Assembly (NCBI RefSeq): GCF_008329945.1
Contig: NZ_CP035807.1
Location: forward strand, 2,790,001-2,854,000
Reading direction: 5' to 3'
Source: Thiospirochaeta perfilievii
Lineage (GTDB): Bacteria; Spirochaetota; Spirochaetia; DSM-2461
DNA length: 64,000 bases
Below are positions 17,267 through 27,154 of this stretch, in pieces; position 1 is the first letter of the stretch; every line of letters begins with the position of its first letter. A program made the position numbers and the translations under genes. The notes under the pieces are model-generated. The model was not told the origin of the DNA. It worked only from the letters and a program-made list of their open reading frames with translations, and did not search any database.

Positions 17267-18607
17267 ATGATAATTTTAACACTAAACTGCGGTAGTTCAT
17301 CGGCCAAGTACCAGGTATTTGACTGGGATAAAAGAGAGGCTATCTGCGTTGGTCTAGTTGAGAGAATAGGTGAAGATGTATCACATATTGAGAACGAATC
17401 TAAGGATAAAGAAGTTTATGATGCTCAAGAGTATTTTCCTACACATAAGGAAGCTGTTGAGTTTATCTTAAAAATAATTACAGATGAAACCTATGGTTGT
17501 ATCCAAAGTAGGGATGATATTAAAGCTGTTGGACATAGAATCGTTCATGGTGGAGAGACATTTACAAAATCTGTAGTTGTTACAGATGCTGTTTTAAAAG
17601 ATATCGAAGATAATATTCCTTTAGCTCCACTACACAATCCAGGGCACTTAATGGGAATTAAAGCTACAATGGATGTTTTACCAAAAGTACCTAATGTAAC
17701 TGTTATGGATACAGCTTGGCACCAAACTATGCCGGAGAAAGCTTTTAGATACGCTGTTCCTAAACAGTGGTATACAGACCATAAAGTTAGAAAATATGGT
17801 TTCCATGGTACAAGCTTTTTATATACAACTAAACGGGCTGCAGCACTTTTAGGTAAGGATCCAAAGGATGTTAACCTAATTATTGCCCACGTTGGTAATG
17901 GGGCAAGTATGTGTGCTGTTAAAAACGGAGTTTGTTACGATACAACTATGGGTTTAACTCCATTAGATGGTTTAGTAATGGGTTCAAGAAGTGGAACATT
18001 AGATCCAGCTGTTATTAGATACATGGCACATAAAGAGAGTATGACTGTAGATGAAGTTGATACAGCTTTAAATAAAAAATCTGGACTTTTAGGTGTAACA
18101 GGTAAGTATATTGATAGAAGAGATGTACTTAAAGGTGCTCTAGAAGGGGACAAAGACTGTATCTTGGCAAATGATATGGAGTGTTACAGAATCAAAAAAT
18201 ATATTGGTTCATTTGTTGCAGCACTTGGTAGAGTTGATGCTGTTATCTTTACAGCTGGTGTTGGAGAGATGGCCCGTCACGTTAGAAAGGGTGCCTTAGA
18301 GGGTCTAGAAGTTATGGGTATTAAAATGGATGAGAGAAGAAATGAATTATCCTTTACTCAAAGGGCTGAAACAATAATTTCAGCAGATGACTCTCCAACT
18401 AAGATCTTTGTAATACCAACAGATGAAGAGCTAGTAATGGCAGAGGATACTGTTGCCCTACTTAATGGTAACTACGATGTACATACAAATTTTGAGTATA
18501 GCTTCCAAAAGCCGGACTATGTAAATAAATCAAGAGCAATTGCCCTTGAGAAACAACTAATTGATAGACCAGAGTTAAAAGAAGTTATTGTTACTCCAAA
18601 AATGTAG
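17267..18607 (+). CDS. ackA: Acetate kinase
   Basis: It interconverts acetyl phosphate plus ADP with acetate plus ATP, the final ATP-yielding step of acetate fermentation. The ASKHA motifs are present: NCGSSSAKYQVF at the N-terminus, GHRIVHGGE near residue 90, RKYGFHGTS near residue 180 and HVGNGAS near residue 210. At 446 residues it is about 45 longer than most acetate kinases; the extra length is mainly at the C-terminus, where the last 40 residues are not typical of the family. A GGGGGG ribosome-binding site precedes the ATG, with a candidate -10 TATAAT at 17227-17232. No pta gene is adjacent. Confidence 0.96.
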   Translation: MIILTLNCGSSSAKYQVFDWDKREAICVGLVERIGEDVSHIENESKDKEVYDAQEYFPTHKEAVEFILKIITDETYGCIQSRDDIKAVGHRIVHGGETFTKSVVVTDAVLKDIEDNIPLAPLHNPGHLMGIKATMDVLPKVPNVTVMDTAWHQTMPEKAFRYAVPKQWYTDHKVRKYGFHGTSFLYTTKRAAALLGKDPKDVNLIIAHVGNGASMCAVKNGVCYDTTMGLTPLDGLVMGSRSGTLDPAVIRYMAHKESMTVDEVDTALNKKSGLLGVTGKYIDRRDVLKGALEGDKDCILANDMECYRIKKYIGSFVAALGRVDAVIFTAGVGEMARHVRKGALEGLEVMGIKMDERRNELSFTQRAETIISADDSPTKIFVIPTDEELVMAEDTVALLNGNYDVHTNFEYSFQKPDYVNKSRAIALEKQLIDRPELKEVIVTPKM

Positions 18608-18631
18608 TAAAATATATAATTTTTAACATAT

Positions 18632-18668
18632 AGACCAGGTAAATTACTGCTTTTACTTGGTCTTTTTT
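18632..18668 (+). terminator. Rho-independent terminator after ackA
   Basis: A 12-bp stem (AGACCAGGTAAA at 18632-18643, TTTACTTGGTCT at 18652-18663, with one G-U pair) and an 8-nt loop, followed by T residues. Confidence 0.85.
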
Positions 18669-18691
18669 ATTTATAAGAGTATTATATTTGT

Positions 18692-20098
18692 ATGATTAAT
18701 ATCCTAATAATTGGTGCCGGGGAAGCTGGACAAACTGTATTAAAAGAGATTCTGGAAAACAGAACATTAAATAGACGTTTTAACGTTGTTGGTTTTATAG
18801 ATGATAAAAAGGATAGTGTAGAGGGTTATTCGGTCTTATCTTCCATCGATAACGTAAGTACAGTTATTAAAAGTTACAATATTCAGGAAGTCATTATAGC
18901 AATACCCTCGGCAAAACGTGGAGTTATAGAGAGAATAATATCCTCCCTTAACGACTGTGATGTTACTATAAAAATTGTTCCAGGTGTAATGGATATTATA
19001 AACGGACACTTTAATATTAATCAGATTAGGGATATTGAGATTACAGACCTTCTAGGCCGGGAAGAGATAGGGTTTGATGAAGAGGAACTTATTCTTCAAT
19101 ATAGGGATCAGGTAGTTTTAGTCACCGGAGGTGGTGGTTCTATTGGTCTCGAAATAATTAAACAGCTACTTTTACTGCCTACTAAAAAGGTTATAGCCCT
19201 AGGCCATGGGGAGAACTCTATATATGATCTAATAGGAAAATTTGGTACAGACCCAAGATTTGACTATATAATTGGAGATGTAAAGGATTATAGTAAACTG
19301 ATCCATGAGTTTAATAGGTTTAAACCAGACAGGGTCTTCCATGCTGCTGCCCATAAACATGTACCTTTAATGGAAAAGTTCCCTGATGAGGCTGTAAAAA
19401 ATAACATTATAGGCACTTATAACTGTGCAAAGGCATCTATTGCATCTGGAGTTAAAAGGTTTAACCTGGTCTCAACTGATAAGGCGGTAAACCCTACATC
19501 TGTTATGGGGACTACAAAGAGAATTGGAGAGATGATAATACACTCATTAAACTCAATTCAGACCGGTTGTAAGCTCTCCTTTACCAGGTTTGGAAATGTT
19601 TTAGGCTCAAAGGGTAGTGTTGTTCCACTTTTTAAAAAACAGATAAATAATGGTGGGCCATTAACTGTAACCCACCCGGATATAACACGGTATTTTATGT
19701 CTATACCAGAAGCCGCAAGGCTTGTTTTAAAGGCTGGTGTTTTAGAGGATGGGGATCTTTTTATTTTAGAGATGGGAGACCCTATTAAAATTACCGATCT
19801 TGCAAAAAAAATGATCTCCCTATCAGGTTATGCCCCGGAAGATATTGATATAAAGTATACAGGACTAAGGGCTGGAGAGAAGTTATACGAAGAGTTATTA
19901 ACTAAAAGTGAAGAGATTGTAGAGACCGGTTACGAGAGACTTCTAGTATCAAAACATAGACAGAAGAACCTAACAGAGGATGAGATCTATCAACTAATAA
20001 ATAATCTAAAAGAGATATGCGAAACCTACGATAATGACTTAATAAAAAAAGAGTTAAAAATATGGGTAAATGAGTACCAGGAGACAGTTTGTCAATAA
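18692..20098 (+). CDS. CapD-like nucleotide-sugar 4,6-dehydratase, lacking the membrane segment
   Basis: A 468-residue extended-SDR enzyme that would convert a UDP-N-acetyl-hexosamine to a 4-keto-6-deoxy sugar. The N-terminal 120 residues form a CoA-binding-like Rossmann domain (LIIGAGEAGQTVL). The catalytic SDR domain begins near residue 145 with TGGGGSIG, keeps the substrate loop HAAAHKHVPLME, and has SVMGTTKR, where Met stands at the place of the Tyr of the YxxxK motif, as in the CapD/FlaA1 group. Membrane-bound relatives (WbpM/PglF) have four N-terminal helices that are absent here. It overlaps the aminotransferase gene by 10 bp, so product and substrate are probably shared. No clear ribosome-binding site precedes the ATG. 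Confidence 0.85.
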   Translation: MINILIIGAGEAGQTVLKEILENRTLNRRFNVVGFIDDKKDSVEGYSVLSSIDNVSTVIKSYNIQEVIIAIPSAKRGVIERIISSLNDCDVTIKIVPGVMDIINGHFNINQIRDIEITDLLGREEIGFDEEELILQYRDQVVLVTGGGGSIGLEIIKQLLLLPTKKVIALGHGENSIYDLIGKFGTDPRFDYIIGDVKDYSKLIHEFNRFKPDRVFHAAAHKHVPLMEKFPDEAVKNNIIGTYNCAKASIASGVKRFNLVSTDKAVNPTSVMGTTKRIGEMIIHSLNSIQTGCKLSFTRFGNVLGSKGSVVPLFKKQINNGGPLTVTHPDITRYFMSIPEAARLVLKAGVLEDGDLFILEMGDPIKITDLAKKMISLSGYAPEDIDIKYTGLRAGEKLYEELLTKSEEIVETGYERLLVSKHRQKNLTEDEIYQLINNLKEICETYDNDLIKKELKIWVNEYQETVCQ

Positions 20099-21291
20099 AA
20101 TTTTCACCACCGGATATATCAGAAGAAGAGATTGAGGCTATAACAGAGACCCTAAGGTCGGGATGGATAACAACAGGGCCTAAAACCAGGGAGTTAGAGG
20201 AGTTAGTTACAGATTATACTAACTCTAAAGGGGCTGTCTGCCTAAATAGTGCAACAGCGGGAATGGAGATGGTATTAAGACTGTTTGATATAGGCCCCGG
20301 GGATGAAGTAATAACAACACCCTATACCTATAGTGCTACTGCTGCTGTTATTCTCCATGTAGGGGCAACACCTGTATTTGCCGATGTAAAAAAAGATAGT
20401 TTTATAATAGACCCTAAAGAGATAGAGAGAAAAATAACAAGTAAAACTAAGGCTATAATTCCGGTGGATATTGCTGGATATCCAGCAGATTATGATGAAA
20501 TATTTAAAATAGTTAGAAATAATAGAGTTTTTAGACCTAAAAAGGGGAGTTATCAAGAAAAATTAGGCAGAATCCTGGTTTTAGCCGATGCAGCCCACTC
20601 AATTGGTGCTAAGTATAAGGGAAACTCTATCGGTTCAGTTGCCGACTTCTCATCTTTTAGTTTTCATGCTGTTAAAAACGTAACAACAAGCGAGGGAGGG
20701 GTTGTAACCTTTACAAATCTTGATAGCAGGTTAGATACTAATAGTGTCTATAAGGAGCTTAGAACCCTAAGTCTACATGGTCAAAGTAAGGATGCAATTA
20801 ATAAAATTAAACCAGGAAGTTGGGAGTATGATATTCTATTTCCAGGTTATAAGTGTAATATGACAGATCTAGCAGCCTCTCTAGGTGTAGTTCAGCTTAA
20901 ACGGTACAGAAGTAGTCTCTCAAACCTTAGGGAGGAGTTTTTTAACCTCTATTCAAAAAAATTAAGTAGGGATAGCAGGTTTATCCTTCCTAAATATATA
21001 GATGAAGCAGAGGGGACAAAAAGCTCCTGTCACCTATATCAACTTCGAATAAAAGGTCTAACTGAACAGGAGAGAAATAGAGTTATTCTAGATCTTGCTA
21101 ATAAAGGGATCCCCCTTAATGTTCACTATAAGCCCCTTCCTCTTTTAACCTGTTATAAGGATCTAGGTTATAAAATGGAGGACTACCCAAATGCCTACAA
21201 TCAGTATAAAAACCAGGTAACTCTACCACTACATACACTACTTACAAGGGATGATATAGAGCTAATAACAAAAACTTTACTAAGCATTTAG
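20089..21291 (+). CDS. DegT/DnrJ/EryC1/StrS-family sugar aminotransferase
   Basis: A 400-residue PLP-dependent aminotransferase that would aminate the 4-keto sugar made by the upstream CapD-like enzyme. Visible elements are SGWITTGPKTRELE near the N-terminus, the substrate/PLP region TTPYTYSATA, DAAHSIGA, and the PLP-lysine motif SFHAVKNVTTSEGG near residue 200. I chose the TTG start at 20089, which follows an AGGAGA ribosome-binding site and overlaps the preceding gene. No glycosyltransferases are adjacent, so whether the aminosugar goes to surface polysaccharide or to glycoprotein is open. Confidence 0.88.
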   Translation: MSIKFSPPDISEEEIEAITETLRSGWITTGPKTRELEELVTDYTNSKGAVCLNSATAGMEMVLRLFDIGPGDEVITTPYTYSATAAVILHVGATPVFADVKKDSFIIDPKEIERKITSKTKAIIPVDIAGYPADYDEIFKIVRNNRVFRPKKGSYQEKLGRILVLADAAHSIGAKYKGNSIGSVADFSSFSFHAVKNVTTSEGGVVTFTNLDSRLDTNSVYKELRTLSLHGQSKDAINKIKPGSWEYDILFPGYKCNMTDLAASLGVVQLKRYRSSLSNLREEFFNLYSKKLSRDSRFILPKYIDEAEGTKSSCHLYQLRIKGLTEQERNRVILDLANKGIPLNVHYKPLPLLTCYKDLGYKMEDYPNAYNQYKNQVTLPLHTLLTRDDIELITKTLLSI

Positions 21292-21330
21292 TACTGTACA
21301 AAATAGACTTCTATCTGTATTATTTTTAAT

Positions 21331-23136
21331 ATGGCAGAAAAATCTACAAAAAATCATTATGACGAGAGTAAGATACAAACTCTAAGCCCCCTAGAACATA
21401 TTAGACTTAGGTCCGGTATGTATATAGGTCGTTTAGGAGATGGATCTAACCAAAACGACGGTATATATATCCTGCTCAAAGAGATAGTTGATAACTCTAT
21501 AGATGAGTTCATTATGGGTAATGGTAAGAGAATCGATATCGATATAGACGATAAGGGTTTTGTTAAGTGTAGGGACTATGGTCGAGGTATTCCCCTAGGG
21601 AAAATTGTAGACTGTGTTTCTATTATAAATACAGGTGCAAAATATGATAATGATGTATTCCAATACTCTGTAGGTTTAAATGGTGTTGGTACAAAGGCTG
21701 TAAATGCCCTCTCCCAACACTTTTTAGTAAGATCATTTAGGGAAGAGAAGTTCTCAGAAGCCATTTTCAGCCGAGGTAAAATTATATCAGAGAAAAAGGG
21801 TTCAGCCCCAGGGGAAAAGGATGGAACATACTTTGAATTCCTTCCCGACTCGGAAATATTTGGGGACTGGGAGTACTCTTTCGAGTATATAGAACAGAGA
21901 GTTTGGAACTACGCCTGTCTTAATAAGGGTTTAAAACTATACTTTAATAAGCAGAAGTTTGAATCTAAAAGAGGAATTGAAGATCTACTCTACTCCGAAG
22001 TAGGGGACGATACCCTCTACGAGATCGGTTACTGTACAGGGGACAAAATAGAGTTTGCATTTACCCATACAGGTAACTACGGTGAGACATACTTTAGTTT
22101 TGTTAATGGACAGTTTACCTCCGATGGAGGAAGTCATCTCTCCGCATTTAGAGAGGGTTATTTAAAGGGAGTAAACGACTTTTATAAAAAATCCTTCTCT
22201 GGAGTTGATATAAGGGATGGAATAGCAGGAGCAGTAGCTGTAAAAGTTAAGGACCCTGTTTTTGAGAGTCAAACTAAAAATAAACTGGGAAATTCAGACA
22301 TTAGGGCTTGGATTGTAAACGAAGTTAAGGCTGGAATTGTAGACTTTCTTCATAAAAACCAGGAAGCTGCAGATAAACTACTAGATAAAATAATAAATAA
22401 TGAGAAGTTAAGAAAAGAGTTAAACGCTGTAAAAAAAGAGGCTAAGGCTGCAGCGAAAAAAATATCAATTAAAATCCCTAAACTAAAGGATTGTAAAAAC
22501 CATGTTCAAGATGGAGAGAAGGGCGAAGGCTCTATGATCTTCTTAACAGAGGGGGATTCAGCATCTGGTTCAATGGTCTCCTGCAGGGATGTATATAAAC
22601 AGGCTATTTTTAGTTTACGGGGTAAAATCCAAAATGTTTATGGTAAGGGACGGGCTGCAATATATAAAAATGAGGAGCTTTTTAACCTTATGATGGCCCT
22701 AGGAATCGAGAATGATGTGGAGAACTTAAGGTATAGTAAAATTGTTATTGCAACCGATGCTGACTTTGATGGTTTCCATATTAGAAACCTACTTTTAAAC
22801 TTCTTTTTATCCTACTTTGAGGAGCTAGTAGTCTCGGAGAAGATATTTATATTAGAGACCCCACTTTTTAGGGTAAGAAATAAAAAAGAGACCAGGTACT
22901 GTTATACAGAGAAGGAGAGGGATAAGGCTTTAAAAGAGATATCCCACCCGGAAGTAACAAGGTTTAAGGGACTAGGAGAGATAAGTCCTAAGGAGTTTGG
23001 ACAGTTTATTGGAGAGGATATTAAACTTGTACCTGTATTGGTAAAATCTTTAAAATCAATTCCAGAAACACTAGAGTTTTTTATGGGTAAAAATACACCC
23101 CAGAGAAGAGACTATATTATGGAGAACCTAATCTAA
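21331..23136 (+). CDS. parE: DNA topoisomerase IV subunit B (ParE type)
   Basis: The ATPase subunit of a type IIA topoisomerase. The GHKL ATP site is seen in EIVDNSIDEF, DYGRGIP and GLNGVGTKAVNAL (residues 50-130). The transducer domain follows, then the TOPRIM domain with EGDSASG near residue 408 and the metal triad DADFDG near residue 480. At 601 residues it is compact and lacks the long C-terminal insert of many GyrB proteins, which with the short partner subunit favours topoisomerase IV over gyrase. It is coupled to parC by a one-base overlap. I see no clear ribosome-binding site before the ATG. Confidence 0.88.
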   Translation: MAEKSTKNHYDESKIQTLSPLEHIRLRSGMYIGRLGDGSNQNDGIYILLKEIVDNSIDEFIMGNGKRIDIDIDDKGFVKCRDYGRGIPLGKIVDCVSIINTGAKYDNDVFQYSVGLNGVGTKAVNALSQHFLVRSFREEKFSEAIFSRGKIISEKKGSAPGEKDGTYFEFLPDSEIFGDWEYSFEYIEQRVWNYACLNKGLKLYFNKQKFESKRGIEDLLYSEVGDDTLYEIGYCTGDKIEFAFTHTGNYGETYFSFVNGQFTSDGGSHLSAFREGYLKGVNDFYKKSFSGVDIRDGIAGAVAVKVKDPVFESQTKNKLGNSDIRAWIVNEVKAGIVDFLHKNQEAADKLLDKIINNEKLRKELNAVKKEAKAAAKKISIKIPKLKDCKNHVQDGEKGEGSMIFLTEGDSASGSMVSCRDVYKQAIFSLRGKIQNVYGKGRAAIYKNEELFNLMMALGIENDVENLRYSKIVIATDADFDGFHIRNLLLNFFLSYFEELVVSEKIFILETPLFRVRNKKETRYCYTEKERDKALKEISHPEVTRFKGLGEISPKEFGQFIGEDIKLVPVLVKSLKSIPETLEFFMGKNTPQRRDYIMENLI

Positions 23137-25055
23137 TGGCTTATGTACAGAAATTATTTGATAAAAACTTTTTAGAGTATGCATCCTATGTAGTTAAAGA
23201 TAGGGCTATACCCCACTTAGATGACGGTTTAAAACCGGTACAAAGAAGAATAATCCACTCATTAATAGAGAAGGATGATGGGAAGTTTCACAAGGTTGCA
23301 AATATAATTGGTCATACTATGCAGTATCATCCCCATGGTGACTCATCTATAGGAGGTGCCTTAGTAACCCTTGCTAACAAGGACTTATTAATTGATAAAC
23401 AGGGAAACTTTGGTAACAACTTTACCGGGGACCCAGCATCAGCTGCCAGGTATATAGAGTGTAGGTTAACCCCATTTGCCAAGGAGATTTTTTATAACCC
23501 TGAGTTAACCCAGTACGAAGACTCCTATGATGGTAGAAGAAAAGAACCAATAACTTTCCCATGTAAAATCCCCTTAGCTATAATACAGGGTGTTGAGGGA
23601 ATTGCAGTTGGTATGTCAACTAAAATACTACCCCACAACCTTTTAGAGGTCCTAGAAGCGGAGAAAAAGTGCCTAAGAGGGGAGGATTTTCAACTATTTC
23701 CAGACTTCCCTACAGGTGGGCTAATAGATGTTACTAACTACGATGATGGTTTAGGTAAGGTCTTAGTTAGGGCCAAACTAGATGTTTCTGACCCAAAAAA
23801 AATTACAATTACAGAGATCCCCTTTGGTTCAACAACCGAGAGCCTAATGGACTCTATAGAGAACGCTGCTAAAAAAAATAAGATAAAGATTGGAGCAATT
23901 AACGACTTTACTACAGATGAAGTAGAAATAGAGATTAAACTTCCAAGGGGAGTACACTCTAACGATGTTGTAGATGCTCTATACGCATTTACCGATTGTG
24001 AAATGTCCATTAGCGTAAACCTTCTACTTATTAATGAAGCTAGACCGGTAATTATGAACCTAACCCAGGTAGTTCAGTATCATGCTAATAAACTAGTCTC
24101 TATTTTAAGGGCGGAACTGGAAAATGAGAAGAGAAATTTACAGGATAAACTCCACGCAAGAACCCTGGAGCAGATATTTATAGAAGAGAGAATATATAAG
24201 TTAATAGAGGAACAAAAGAGTCGAGTTGGTGTAATAACAGCAGTTCAAGAGGGTTTTATCCCATTTATGTCAAAAATTAAAAGGGAGATAACCGAAGATG
24301 ACATTGAGAGACTATTAAAAATTCCTATTAGAAGAATCTCCCTATACGATATAAATAAAGTTAAAAAAGAGATGAAAGAGATAAAGGATCGAATTAAAGA
24401 GATTAACTTTCACCTGGATAATATTGTAGACTACGCCGTAAGTTTTATTGATAGTATCCTTTCTAAAAAGGAGAATGACTTTGAAAGACAGTCAAAAATT
24501 GTATCTTTTAATAAAACCGATGTAAGGGAAGCAGCAGTTAGAAACCTTAAACTAAGATATGACAGTGATTCTGGATATCTTGGATTTGGTGTAACTACAG
24601 GTAATATAATTGCAGATGTTTCAGAGTACGATAGGGTATTAATTATTAAAAAGGATACCCACTACTTTGTAACAAATGTCCAGGAGAAAAACTTTATAGG
24701 TAAGGGTATACTATATGTTGGCCTTGCAGATACAGAGACAATGGAAAAAGTTATTTTTAATATTCTTTATAAAAATGAGCAAAACTGTGTATACTTAAAA
24801 AGATGTAGAATAGAGAAATTTATTTTGGAGAAAGAGTATGACCACCTAATACCAGAGGGTTGTAGCTTTTTAAAACTCTCAATAAAAGAAGATATTTCAG
24901 TCTCGGTGGATTTTAAGCAGAAGAAGCTTTTAAGAATTGCCGAGGATCTATACGAAGTAGATAGTTATCTTGTAAAGGGAGTTAAAGCTAAGGGTGTAAG
25001 GCTAAGTCCTAAAGAGTTTTCTTCAGCAAAATTTATAAAGTCAAAGAGGTCATAA
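23136..25055 (+). CDS. parC: DNA topoisomerase IV subunit A (ParC type)
   Basis: The DNA breakage-reunion subunit. The winged-helix region carries RRIIHSLIE, the motif YHPHGDSSI, and the catalytic tyrosine in AARYIE at residue 106, followed by LPHNLLEV and a long coiled-coil tower (about residues 320-440). The C-terminal region after residue 480 is only about 155 residues and does not show the GyrA-box QRRGGKG, so it should not wrap DNA as gyrase does; this supports the ParC call. The ATG overlaps the parE stop by one base (TAATG). The next gene starts directly after its stop. Confidence 0.87.
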   Translation: MAYVQKLFDKNFLEYASYVVKDRAIPHLDDGLKPVQRRIIHSLIEKDDGKFHKVANIIGHTMQYHPHGDSSIGGALVTLANKDLLIDKQGNFGNNFTGDPASAARYIECRLTPFAKEIFYNPELTQYEDSYDGRRKEPITFPCKIPLAIIQGVEGIAVGMSTKILPHNLLEVLEAEKKCLRGEDFQLFPDFPTGGLIDVTNYDDGLGKVLVRAKLDVSDPKKITITEIPFGSTTESLMDSIENAAKKNKIKIGAINDFTTDEVEIEIKLPRGVHSNDVVDALYAFTDCEMSISVNLLLINEARPVIMNLTQVVQYHANKLVSILRAELENEKRNLQDKLHARTLEQIFIEERIYKLIEEQKSRVGVITAVQEGFIPFMSKIKREITEDDIERLLKIPIRRISLYDINKVKKEMKEIKDRIKEINFHLDNIVDYAVSFIDSILSKKENDFERQSKIVSFNKTDVREAAVRNLKLRYDSDSGYLGFGVTTGNIIADVSEYDRVLIIKKDTHYFVTNVQEKNFIGKGILYVGLADTETMEKVIFNILYKNEQNCVYLKRCRIEKFILEKEYDHLIPEGCSFLKLSIKEDISVSVDFKQKKLLRIAEDLYEVDSYLVKGVKAKGVRLSPKEFSSAKFIKSKRS

Positions 25056-26354
25056 ATGGGTTCAATAGGGTTTATTAATAGTGATAAAGAGTTAAAATCA
25101 AGGGTTGAGGAACTCTTTGAAGTAAACGAGTATTATGAAATTGTTTCAATGGACAATAGACACGATATTTCAGACTTTTTAGACTATGAGTTATCAGAGA
25201 TATTAATTATAAACTTTTCCGATGTTAGTCGTAGTCTAATAGATACAGTTGTTAAAAAACTAAAGGAAGACTCATGGTTACACTCCTTTGGAATTATAGG
25301 TGTATACGATGACGACGATGAAGAAGAGGAGTTACTAGATAGATATAGTGACTTAAATATCATGGTAATGATGAGCCAAAGACGTTTAAAATCCCATTTA
25401 ATAAAATCCCTGGATATAATAAGCAGGGAGAGGCATATTATATTCCAAAAGGTTTTAATAGATAACTTAGTGGAAAATGCATCAGGTACCTTCTTAATAG
25501 AGTCGGATGTTTTTATCGCCTCGATATATGCAAGTATTATTACTACAGCTCTAAGCCAACGTGGAGTAATAGCTAAGGATAAAAAGATGTTTATGCAACT
25601 AGTTTTATCCGAGATGATAGTAAATGCTATAGAGCATGGTAACTGTGGCATTACCTACGAAGAGAAGAGTGAATTTTTAGAAAAGGGTCTAAATATTGTT
25701 GATCTTATAGCAAAAAAGTGCGAAGACCCGGCAATTGCAAGAAAAAGAGTCTACTTTGAGTGGGCAGTAAATAACCAGGAGACTGTTTTTGTTATACGGG
25801 ATGAGGGATCAGGTTTTGATGTTAACAAATTAAAATCTAAAATAGAAGAAGAAGGTGCCCTTGCCCTCCACGGTCGTGGAATAAAAATGGCTGTTAAATT
25901 AGCCAAGGAGATAAGGTATAACAAAAAGGGGAATCGACTAAAATTAGTATTTGAAAACGATGAAACGGTACATAAAGAGACTCCAGGTGGTTTTGATACC
26001 GAAGAGGTATTAACCTTAAATAAGGGTGATGTTGTTTTTAGAGAGGATGAGTTAGGTGACTTTTTATACTATATAATTGCAGGTACCTATAATGTCTATG
26101 TAGAAGAGGTCCTAGTTGGAAGAATTACCCCTTCAGATGTTTTTATGGGGGAGATGTCCTTTTTAATGCAGAACCATAGAAGTGCTACAGTTATTGCTAA
26201 CTGTCCAGGAAAGATATTAAAGATATCTAGAAACTCCTATATAAACGCAATAAAAAAATATCCCCACTATGCAATTTTACTATCCAAGTTATTGGCTAAA
26301 AAATTAGTAAGAGCTAATGACTTTAAGGTTAGAGGGGAAATCTCAGAGGTATAA
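25056..26354 (+). CDS. Pseudo-receiver, HATPase (anti-sigma-type) and cNMP-binding fusion protein
   Basis: A 432-residue three-part signalling protein. Residues 1-125 resemble a receiver fold but lack the acidic phospho-site pattern and carry a D/E-rich loop. Residues 150-310 form a GHKL ATPase of the anti-sigma/serine-kinase type, with N-box SEMIVNAIEHGN, G1 box DEGSGFD and G2 box HGRGIKM. Residues 325-425 form a cyclic-nucleotide-binding barrel (GDVVFREDELGDFLYYIIAG, then GEMSFL and RSATVIA). It follows parC directly and overlaps cdaA by one base. A plausible reading is a switch kinase gated by a nucleotide second messenger; the ligand (cAMP, c-di-AMP or none) is unknown. Confidence 0.82.
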   Translation: MGSIGFINSDKELKSRVEELFEVNEYYEIVSMDNRHDISDFLDYELSEILIINFSDVSRSLIDTVVKKLKEDSWLHSFGIIGVYDDDDEEEELLDRYSDLNIMVMMSQRRLKSHLIKSLDIISRERHIIFQKVLIDNLVENASGTFLIESDVFIASIYASIITTALSQRGVIAKDKKMFMQLVLSEMIVNAIEHGNCGITYEEKSEFLEKGLNIVDLIAKKCEDPAIARKRVYFEWAVNNQETVFVIRDEGSGFDVNKLKSKIEEEGALALHGRGIKMAVKLAKEIRYNKKGNRLKLVFENDETVHKETPGGFDTEEVLTLNKGDVVFREDELGDFLYYIIAGTYNVYVEEVLVGRITPSDVFMGEMSFLMQNHRSATVIANCPGKILKISRNSYINAIKKYPHYAILLSKLLAKKLVRANDFKVRGEISEV

Positions 26355-27154
26355 TGGACTTTTTAAATTGGATTATTGATTATTGGTTTATTAAAGATAT
26401 TCTAAGACCTGTTATAGATATAATTATAATTACAATTATATTATATCAAGTTTATAAAATACTTGTTCAAACCAAAACAATGCACCTGGTAAAGGGGATA
26501 TTATCCCTTATGTTACTATACCTATTTGCATTAATATTTAAAATTGACACAGTTTTATGGGTAATGACAAATTTAACCCAGGTTTTAATGATAGCTATAG
26601 TTGTAGTTTTTCAACCGGAACTTCGTAAAATCTTTACTAAAATAGGTGTTAGTGGACTATTTAATATAAGGGGAAGGGTAACTTCTAATAATATAGATAG
26701 TGCAGTCTCTGCTGCCCAGGTTTTAGCGGACAGAAGAAGGGGAGCTTTAATAGTATTTTCCAGGTCAATGAATCTTAAAAATATTATTGAGACAGGAACT
26801 ACTATAAATGCCGATGTAACAGCCCCATTAATTATATCCCTTTTTGAATACGATACCCCACTGCATGATGGAGCTATTGTTATTGGAGGAAGCAAAATTG
26901 TTGCTGCAGGCTGTTTTCTCCCCCTGTCTAAACAGGATGATATAAAACAGAGTTTTGGAACAAGACACAGAGCTGCCCTTGGACTGTCAGAGGAGTCTGA
27001 TGCAATAGTATTAATCGCATCAGAGGAGACAGGAGCCCTATCTATAGCCTATGACTCTAACATATATTACAACCTTCCAGTAGACGAGATAACATTTCTA
27101 ATTAATAAAATTCAATCCTCCGGAAGTGTAGATGTCGAGGTAGGCCTTGTATGA
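26354..27154 (+). CDS. cdaA: Diadenylate cyclase CdaA
   Basis: A membrane enzyme that condenses two ATP into c-di-AMP. The N-terminal 90 residues hold about three transmembrane helices (PVIDIIIITIILYQVYKIL, HLVKGILSLMLLYLFALIF, WVMTNLTQVLMIAIVVVFQ). The DAC domain follows with the catalytic motifs DGA near residue 172 (LHDGAIVIGG) and RHR near residue 204 (GTRHRAALG), both intact. The ATG overlaps the stop of the HATPase-cNMP gene and its own stop overlaps the start of cdaR, so the three should be made together. Confidence 0.95.
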   Translation: MDFLNWIIDYWFIKDILRPVIDIIIITIILYQVYKILVQTKTMHLVKGILSLMLLYLFALIFKIDTVLWVMTNLTQVLMIAIVVVFQPELRKIFTKIGVSGLFNIRGRVTSNNIDSAVSAAQVLADRRRGALIVFSRSMNLKNIIETGTTINADVTAPLIISLFEYDTPLHDGAIVIGGSKIVAAGCFLPLSKQDDIKQSFGTRHRAALGLSEESDAIVLIASEETGALSIAYDSNIYYNLPVDEITFLINKIQSSGSVDVEVGLV

